Below are positions 8,250 through 12,376 of a stretch of DNA of 12,376 nucleotides, one piece after another. Both the position numbers and the translations under genes were made by a program. Under the pieces are notes generated by a model. It saw only the letters and a program-made list of their open reading frames with translations, was not told where the DNA came from and did not search any database. Positions within the stretch are counted from its first letter, which is position 1. Each line of letters begins with the position of its first letter. Source of the stretch: Helicobacteraceae bacterium (GTDB lineage Bacteria; Campylobacterota; Campylobacteria; Campylobacterales; Sulfurimonadaceae); NCBI GenBank assembly GCA_015489055.1, contig WFMO01000245.1:1-12376 (forward strand). Reading direction: 5' to 3'.

Positions 8250-8485
8250 CTCTAGCTAGCATTTATGAGTTACAGGGCTTAAAAGAAGAGGCTCTTGATA
8301 TATACAAAAAAGTGCTGACAAAAGACCCTGCAAACAGTGAAGCTCAGATAGCTATCAGAAGATTAAGCGGTATGAGAAAAAAATTTCTAGGTGTCAATAA
8401 AGAGATGAAAGAATTTTTTATTAAGATGGATGATGAAGCAGAATTTTATCAGTTTGAAAGGTGGTTATTAAAATCATGGAATTAA
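8237..8485 (+). CDS. Small TPR-like protein
   Basis: An 82-residue protein. Residues 4-43 form a single tetratricopeptide-like helical hairpin ([20 protein letters not shown], then [14 protein letters not shown]). The C-terminal half is a charged helix ending in aromatic residues ([14 protein letters not shown]). The ATG at 8237 lies within the last codons of leuB (13-nt overlap) with no good Shine-Dalgarno, so translation probably depends on coupling. It overlaps the next gene by 10 nt. A single TPR hairpin is usually a protein-protein contact, so the natural partner to suspect is the adjacent CiaD-like product; that is inference. I do not recognise a characterised homologue. Confidence 0.75.
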   Translation: MQTLTLASIYELQGLKEEALDIYKKVLTKDPANSEAQIAIRRLSGMRKKFLGVNKEMKEFFIKMDDEAEFYQFERWLLKSWN

Positions 8486-8784
8486 AAGATGTTATTTTAA
8501 GTACACTACAAGAAATCGATGACAATATATCTGATAAAAACAATAAAACTGAAGATATTGAAGAAACTGATGAAATCATGCAAACAGAAAATTCCAGATA
8601 TGAATCTGAACAAAGGTTTCTACAGACTATACAGGAGCGATTACTTGTGCTCTTTGAAGGGTTTCAATCGCCAAATAATGCAAAAATAGATGCAAAAGTA
8701 GATTTGACTTTAAATTTCTTAGAATATCTTTTAGCTATGATCGAAAACCGCCTGCAACAGCTTAGCAATAAAGATAGTTTATGA
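8476..8784 (+). CDS. CiaD-like small acidic protein
   Basis: A 102-residue acidic protein. Residues 1-45 are a polar, probably disordered segment (KNNKTEDIEETDEIMQTE). Residues 46-97 are a well-conserved-looking helical region with ERLLVLFEGFQSP and DLTLNFLEYLLAMIENRL. From memory this C-terminal pattern resembles the CiaD family of Campylobacterota; Campylobacter jejuni CiaD (Cj0788), near purU there too, is described as a secreted invasion effector. I cannot run the alignment. ATG 8476 is preferred over GTG 8461, because GTG 8461 lies inside the ribosome-binding sequence GAAAGGTGG (8456-8464) that serves ATG 8476. It overlaps purU by 4 nt (ATGA). Confidence 0.7.
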   Translation: MELKDVILSTLQEIDDNISDKNNKTEDIEETDEIMQTENSRYESEQRFLQTIQERLLVLFEGFQSPNNAKIDAKVDLTLNFLEYLLAMIENRLQQLSNKDSL

Positions 8785-9617
8785 GCCAATACCGGGTTTT
8801 AATCGATGCTCCAGATAAAAAAGGTTTGGTGTATAACATTTCATCCATTTTCTACCATAATGACTTAAACATATTGTCAAACCAAGAGTTTGTAGATAAC
8901 GAGCATGGTAAATTTTTTATGCGTAGTGTAGTGGAGGGCGATATTGATCAATCTGAGCTATTAAAGAAGCTAAACAATATCTCATCCGATACGGTAAATA
9001 TCAAGGTCATTGCTCCTAGAAAAAAAGATATTGTCATTATGGTAACTAAAGAGTCGCATGCGCTCGGTGATATTTTAATGAGATATGAAGCTGGAGAGCT
9101 AGACATAAATATCGTAGGCGTAATATCTAACTACAATAATTTACAAAATTTAGTAAAAAAATTTAATATTAGATTTTACCACGTGTCGCATGAAAATTTG
9201 ACACGAGAAGCACATGAGGCGAAAATTCTTGAAATATTATCACAATATCAGCAATTGGATTATATAGTTTTAGCAAAATATATGCGGATTTTAACATCAA
9301 ATTTTATAGAGAGTTATCATAATAAAATCATCAATATTCACCACTCATTTCTACCGGCATTTATTGGTGCAAACCCATACAAGCAGGCTTATGAAAGAGG
9401 TGTAAAGATTATAGGCGCTACGGCACATTTTGTAAATGAGGTGTTGGATAATGGCCCTATTATAGCGCAGGACGTGAAGCATATAGACCATGCTTTAACA
9501 TGGATGGATATGCAACGTTTTGGCAGAGATATAGAAAAAGTTGTTCTTTCACGGGCTTTATCTTTAGCCATAGAGGATAAAATCTTTGTAAATGCCAACA
9601 AGACGGTGATACTTTAA
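8781..9617 (+). CDS. purU: Formyltetrahydrofolate deformylase
   Basis: Hydrolyses 10-formyl-tetrahydrofolate to formate and tetrahydrofolate, balancing one-carbon pools and feeding formate-dependent purine synthesis. The 278 residues match the family length. An N-terminal ACT regulatory domain (about 3-80, YRVLIDAPDKKGLVYNISSI) is followed by the formyltransferase-fold catalytic domain (about 83-275). The catalytic Asn185, His187 (NIHHSFLPAF) and Asp223 (VLDNGPII) have exactly the spacing of PurN Asn106/His108/Asp144 (2 and 36 residues). The start codon overlaps the upstream stop as ATGA. Its TAA is followed immediately by the trmL ATG with no gap. No feature is missing. Confidence 0.96.
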   Translation: MSQYRVLIDAPDKKGLVYNISSIFYHNDLNILSNQEFVDNEHGKFFMRSVVEGDIDQSELLKKLNNISSDTVNIKVIAPRKKDIVIMVTKESHALGDILMRYEAGELDINIVGVISNYNNLQNLVKKFNIRFYHVSHENLTREAHEAKILEILSQYQQLDYIVLAKYMRILTSNFIESYHNKIINIHHSFLPAFIGANPYKQAYERGVKIIGATAHFVNEVLDNGPIIAQDVKHIDHALTWMDMQRFGRDIEKVVLSRALSLAIEDKIFVNANKTVIL

Positions 9618-10088
9618 ATGTTTAATATAGTTTTAGTGACTCCACAAATCCCAAACAATACAGGAAGCATAGGCAGATTATGCGTAAATACCGGCTCAAA
9701 ACTCCACCTGATAGAACCTTTAGGGTTTGATATTGATGAAAAGGCTGTTAAAAGAGCAGGGCTTGATTATTGGAAAAAAATTGATTTACATATATGGAGC
9801 AATCTAGAAGAGTTTTTGGAGTCTGTTAACCCGACTGATAACATTCACTTAGCTACCACTAAAATAGACACTCCCTATTTTAACGCTTCATATAAAAAAG
9901 GTGATTATATATTATTTGGTAGTGAAACATCTGGTTTACCAAAGGATTTGTTAGATAGGTTTAAAATGAGACAAATTACCATTCCTATGACCAAAGAGGG
10001 AAGAAGTCTTAACTTAGCCGTCAGCACTGGTATTGTCTTATATGAAGCAATTAGACAAAATTTTAATACCTATAAGGATTTAATGTGA
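9618..10088 (+). CDS. trmL: tRNA (cytidine/uridine(34)-2'-O)-methyltransferase
   Basis: A SPOUT-class methyltransferase that uses S-adenosylmethionine to 2'-O-methylate the wobble base of tRNA(Leu) species. The 156 residues equal the usual single-domain length. SPOUT motifs are visible: motif 1 TPQIPNNTGSIGRLC (8-22), motif 2 ILFGSETSGLP (98-108) and motif 3 EGRSLNLAVSTGIVLYEAIR (127-146), which form the trefoil-knot AdoMet site. The ATG directly abuts the purU stop, and its own stop shares a base with the ATG of the following 35-codon ORF. A leucine-tRNA modification gene downstream of leuDB is a suggestive but probably accidental link. Confidence 0.93.
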   Translation: MFNIVLVTPQIPNNTGSIGRLCVNTGSKLHLIEPLGFDIDEKAVKRAGLDYWKKIDLHIWSNLEEFLESVNPTDNIHLATTKIDTPYFNASYKKGDYILFGSETSGLPKDLLDRFKMRQITIPMTKEGRSLNLAVSTGIVLYEAIRQNFNTYKDLM

Positions 10089-10195
10089 TGTCTATTTTAA
10101 ATGCTATTGTTATAATCTTGTTTGTGCTGTTTTTAGTATTTATATTTGGAGGATATCACAATACCAAATCAAAATCTAGAGATAAAGACGATTAG
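10088..10195 (+). CDS. 35-residue single-pass membrane microprotein
   Basis: A short ORF not previously named to my knowledge. Its ATG overlaps the trmL stop by one base (TGATG), and AAGG at 10074-10077 lies 10 nt upstream, a good ribosome-binding site inside the end of trmL. The product begins MSILNAIVIILFVLFLVFIF, one uninterrupted membrane segment (about 3-20). It then has GGYH and a polar, charged tail (NTKSKSRDKDD), giving a topology with the C-terminus probably in the cytoplasm. It closes the leuD operon. Size and layout resemble small accessory subunits of membrane complexes, but I see no motif that assigns it to one. Confidence 0.55.
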   Translation: MSILNAIVIILFVLFLVFIFGGYHNTKSKSRDKDD

Positions 10196-10218
10196 AGCGT
10201 GTATCAGTCTATCTAAGT

Positions 10219-10302
10219 TTAAAAAATTTTATCTGCTAAGAGTGACAAGTGATTATCGAACTTTTTATATGCTTTTTCAAGATGTTTCATAACTAATAAC
10301 AT
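10219..10302 (-). CDS. Possible 27-residue small ORF
   Basis: On the minus strand ATG 10302 is preceded by AGAAGGAAAAATT, an unusually good ribosome-binding site for this AT-rich region. It opens a 27-codon frame ending in TAA (MLLVMKHLEKAYKKF, then DNHLSLLADKIF). The product would be a short amphipathic, basic helix. It is divergent from the S24 repressor gene, a position where small regulated genes are often found. The evidence is limited to the ribosome-binding site and position, and chance is a real alternative. Confidence 0.3.
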   Translation of the reverse strand: MLLVMKHLEKAYKKFDNHLSLLADKIF

Positions 10303-10377
10303 AATTTTTCCTTCTGATGTATTTAGATATACAATATCAAATTAAGGATATAGTATCATTAAGAATATATTTTATAT

Positions 10378-10404
10378 AATAATATTGCATTTTGTAATAT
10401 TATT
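10378..10404. promoter_or_regulatory. Perfect 9-bp inverted repeat, candidate operator of the S24 repressor
   Basis: AATAATATT (10378-10386) and AATATTATT (10396-10404) are perfect inverted copies around the 9-base centre GCATTTTGT. The dyad covers the candidate -35 box of the downstream repressor gene (10392-10397), so a bound dimer would block its own promoter. The arms contain only A and T, and the region is very AT-rich, so chance palindromy must be considered. The 19-base half-site-to-half-site geometry is plausible for a dimeric helix-turn-helix repressor. Confidence 0.45.
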
Positions 10405-10420
10405 CTAAGAGTAGTATGAT
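10392..10420 (+). promoter_or_regulatory. Candidate sigma-70 promoter of the S24 repressor
   Basis: TTGTAA (10392-10397) and TATGAT (10415-10420) are separated by 17 bases. The predicted start near 10427 gives a short leader with AAAGG at 10443-10447, 6 nt before ATG 10454. The -35 box lies inside the inverted repeat. Confidence 0.45.
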
Positions 10421-10453
10421 AATATTTGATATATTCACAGATAAAGGCAATTC

Positions 10454-11113
10454 ATGAAAAATTTTACAGAAGTCATAGAAGATATTAAAGATATAATTTC
10501 ACAAGATATGCCGGATAAAAAAATCTTTGATAAAGATGTTGCCAATGCGCTTGGTATTTCACATATTAATTTTGCTACCATGAAAAAAAGAGATAAGATT
10601 CCGTTTGGCAAGTTACTTGATTTTTGTGCCGCCAAATCCATCTCTATAAACTGGCTGCTATACAATCAAGCACCAGAGAGTTTAGTTGAATCAACAAACC
10701 AATTTTACACAATAAAATATTTTAGTGACGTCAATGCCTCGGCGGGAGGAGGTGGAGAAATTGATACTGAAGATTATCAAGAGATAAAGCTTCCAAAGAT
10801 TTTTTCAGATCTGCTTGGTACGTGGCAGGAGATAAATAATATAGAAGCACTGCGTGTCAGCGGAGACTCAATGGAGCCTACTTTTTCATATCATGATATC
10901 ATATTTATAAATAAGGACAATAAAAATCTAAGAAGAAGAGGTGTATTTGTTATTAAGACAGAATATGGGTTATTTGTCAAGCGCATAAGCATGAGAGTTG
11001 ATGGTCAGCTAGATATTCTTTCAGACAACAAAGAATATGCCCCCTTGACGGTTAAGCTAAATGAAATTGAAATCTTAGGAAAAGTAGTAGGAAAATTAGG
11101 TATCATTTCATAA
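10454..11113 (+). CDS. S24-family LexA/CI-like transcriptional repressor
   Basis: A 219-residue regulator. The N-terminal domain (about 1-72) is a CI-type helix-turn-helix (VANALGISHINFATMKKRDK, then a short helix ending SINWLLYNQ), as in phage repressors that bind DNA as dimers. The C-terminal domain (about 85-219) is an S24 peptidase fold. Catalytic Ser139 lies in RVSGDSMEPTF and Lys176 in GLFVKRIS, and their 37-residue spacing equals that of LexA Ser119/Lys156. A candidate self-cleavage bond is Ala97-Gly98 in NASAGGGGEI. The protein could therefore be a RecA-triggered repressor, though many S24 regulators of this layout are never cleaved. It has its own promoter and dyad. No phage genes are nearby, so it is either a stand-alone regulator or a domesticated phage repressor. 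Confidence 0.88.
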   Translation: MKNFTEVIEDIKDIISQDMPDKKIFDKDVANALGISHINFATMKKRDKIPFGKLLDFCAAKSISINWLLYNQAPESLVESTNQFYTIKYFSDVNASAGGGGEIDTEDYQEIKLPKIFSDLLGTWQEINNIEALRVSGDSMEPTFSYHDIIFINKDNKNLRRRGVFVIKTEYGLFVKRISMRVDGQLDILSDNKEYAPLTVKLNEIEILGKVVGKLGIIS

Positions 11114-11142
11114 CTTTCATATTTTAAGCCAAAAGAGTACTA

Positions 11143-12376
11143 ATGCAAATAATTTTAACTGTTATAGTTTTGTTTTTTCTAACGGCTTGCTCATCTATTC
11201 ATACGGTTGAGTATGCTCACATTAAGCAGCTTAGCTCATTGCCACAACATGCTTTTGCCTACACCAAACATATACAAAACAGCAATATACTCTATACAAC
11301 TCAGCAAAACTATAAAACTGCTTATTTTTCTGCTTGGCGCAAAAACACAAAGCGTGCAAGTCTTTATGATATAAAATGGCCATTTAGAAATTACACTATA
11401 TTTAATAGTTACGGAGCAAACCTCAAGCCTATCAAATTATCATGGTTCTATCATCAATATGCAAATGCAAATTTTCCTGATTTTGCATCAGTTAATAAAT
11501 TTGCAATTACACTAAAATATAGTGCTTTGCATAACTTTCCCACAGAGGATTATATCTTTTACAAGCCAACCTTAGCTGGTGAAGGATTTCCTTTTGATTA
11601 TAATCAAAACAGTGGAATCGATGCCGATAAGCCGGTGTTTGTTTCATTTTACTCACGAGATGGGGCATGGGCTTATGTGTTTACATCCTTTGCTTCAGGA
11701 TGGATAAGTGCTAGTAATATTGCGTTTATCTCAAGAAAGGATATTAAAACATATCAATCCTCCAGATTTGTGCATATACTAAAAGACTCTTATCCTATAA
11801 AAGATAAGAATAATGCTTTCGTGTGCTATTCACGCATTGGCATGATGCTTCCACTAGTCGCATCTTCAAAACATAATTGGACAGTATCGGTTGCTTTAAG
11901 AGATTGTAACGGCAGTGTTGTTTTTAAAGATGCGGTTATTCCAAAATATATTGGCACTACAAAAACATTAACTTTTACAAAACGCAATATTGATATGATA
12001 TCAAATGCAATTATGCACAGCAAATATGGTTGGGGAGGCATTAATGGCGAGCGCGATTGCTCAGCCTTTGTAAGAGATTTTTATGCTCCTTTTGGTATTT
12101 GGCTGCCAAGAAACTCAGCCTCGCAAGCCAAAGTAGGCAAAATTGTTTCATTGCAGCATCTCTTAGATGTCAACAAGATTGACATGATAAAGGCTAAAGG
12201 CATACCATTTCAAACTTTGCTATACATGAGAGGTCATATTTTAATATATGCGGGTATTTATCATAACCGAGTTATAGCTTTACAGGAGATGTGGGGTATT
12301 GGAATTAAAAAGGGTAAAAAAACCGGAAGAGTTATTATCGGACATGCCGCCTATACAACACTAAATATAGGGCATA
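11143..12376 (+). CDS. SH3/NlpC-P60 lipoprotein peptidase (3' end outside window)
   Basis: A probable cell-wall hydrolase cleaving peptidoglycan stem peptides, lipid-anchored outside the cytoplasm. The frame is open from ATG 11143 to the window edge (411 codons). The lipobox FLTAC places the anchor at Cys16. The middle includes an N-terminal stabilising region and an SH3-like segment at about 163-200 (ending GWISASNIAF). The C40 catalytic domain begins near 285 (MHSKYGWGG). Cys306 in GERDCSAFVRDFY and His365 in MRGHILIYAG are the expected nucleophile and base, with LPRNSASQA between them. The layout matches the SH3-NlpC/P60 family that includes YkfC-like enzymes. The third polar catalytic residue is not obvious before the sequence ends. 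The ribosome-binding site is weak (AAAAGAG). It may be co-transcribed with the repressor 29 bases upstream. Confidence 0.85.
   Translation, partial: MQIILTVIVLFFLTACSSIHTVEYAHIKQLSSLPQHAFAYTKHIQNSNILYTTQQNYKTAYFSAWRKNTKRASLYDIKWPFRNYTIFNSYGANLKPIKLSWFYHQYANANFPDFASVNKFAITLKYSALHNFPTEDYIFYKPTLAGEGFPFDYNQNSGIDADKPVFVSFYSRDGAWAYVFTSFASGWISASNIAFISRKDIKTYQSSRFVHILKDSYPIKDKNNAFVCYSRIGMMLPLVASSKHNWTVSVALRDCNGSVVFKDAVIPKYIGTTKTLTFTKRNIDMISNAIMHSKYGWGGINGERDCSAFVRDFYAPFGIWLPRNSASQAKVGKIVSLQHLLDVNKIDMIKAKGIPFQTLLYMRGHILIYAGIYHNRVIALQEMWGIGIKKGKKTGRVIIGHAAYTTLNIGH

Larger units (their letters stand above)
10196..10453. other. Intergenic regulatory region between the leuD operon and the S24 repressor
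   Basis: The longest stretch without a firmly supported gene, about 258 bases and strikingly AT-rich. It holds the possible 27-codon minus-strand ORF, the perfect 9-bp dyad and the repressor promoter. It also has a second, wider inverted pair: ATATCAAAT at 10334-10342 and ATTTGATAT at 10424-10432. I see no GC-rich hairpin followed by a T-run, so the end of the leuD operon has no recognisable intrinsic terminator. Confidence 0.6.

Noticed and set aside
8461..8475. GTG 8461 as the start of the CiaD-like protein.
   Set aside because: The GTG sits inside the GAAAGGTGG ribosome-binding sequence that is correctly spaced for ATG 8476.
10196..10453. Riboswitch, tRNA or CRISPR-like element in the AT-rich intergenic region.
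   Set aside because: There is no cloverleaf, no repeated spacer-flanking unit and no conserved riboswitch core; the palindromes are short and A/T only.
11826..12041. Minus-strand 71-codon frame near the window end.
   Set aside because: It is antisense to the NlpC/P60 lipoprotein, whose lipobox and catalytic Cys/His show that the plus strand is coding.

Overview
The window is AT-rich, densely packed bacterial DNA. Its gene content and protein sequences point to a member of Campylobacterota (the former Epsilonproteobacteria), probably a free-living Sulfurimonas- or Sulfuricurvum-like organism. This placement is inferred from family resemblance: the style of RpoD, a hemL-AtpZ pairing, a CiaD-like protein next to purU, and a sigma-54-type promoter ahead of flagellar rod genes. 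No database search was possible. There are no rRNA or tRNA genes, insertion sequences, CRISPR arrays or phage structural genes. No gene-free stretch exceeds 300 bases; the longest is about 258 bases, at 10196-10453.

Layout. (1) 2-1593, plus strand: the 3' part of hemL (tetrapyrrole synthesis), an AtpZ/AtpI-type small membrane protein, and an unrecognised protein with four predicted membrane segments, all overlapping. (2) 1625-4164, minus strand: rpoD (primary sigma factor), followed by a translationally coupled gene for an unrecognised PAS-like protein. (3) 4276-5940, plus strand: a sigma-54-type promoter and two flagellar rod genes, flgF-like and flgG. (4) 5942-6535, minus strand: a small lipoprotein with five tandem 11-residue repeats, a second membrane segment and a charged tail. 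(5) 6613-10195, plus strand: a sigma-70 promoter and a compact seven-gene run, leuD-leuB-(TPR protein)-(CiaD-like)-purU-trmL-(35-residue membrane microprotein). Every junction in it overlaps or abuts. (6) 10196-10453: a regulatory intergenic region with a perfect 9-bp inverted repeat over a likely promoter, and a possible 27-codon minus-strand ORF. (7) 10454-11113, plus strand: an S24-family (LexA/CI-like) repressor with an intact Ser-Lys dyad. (8) 11143 to the window end, plus strand: a lipoprotein SH3-NlpC/P60 peptidoglycan peptidase cut off by the window edge.

How the genes relate. The large plus-strand operon joins leucine biosynthesis (LeuD, LeuB), one-carbon/purine supply (PurU) and tRNA wobble-base methylation (TrmL) with three small uncharacterised proteins. 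The flagellar pair supplies the axial rod and appears to belong to the RpoN flagellar regulon. Most of the window is ordinary core genome. The parts deserving a second look are the small uncharacterised proteins (the 11-residue-repeat lipoprotein, the rpoD-coupled protein, the TPR/CiaD-like pair and the microprotein) and the self-contained S24 repressor with its dyad.
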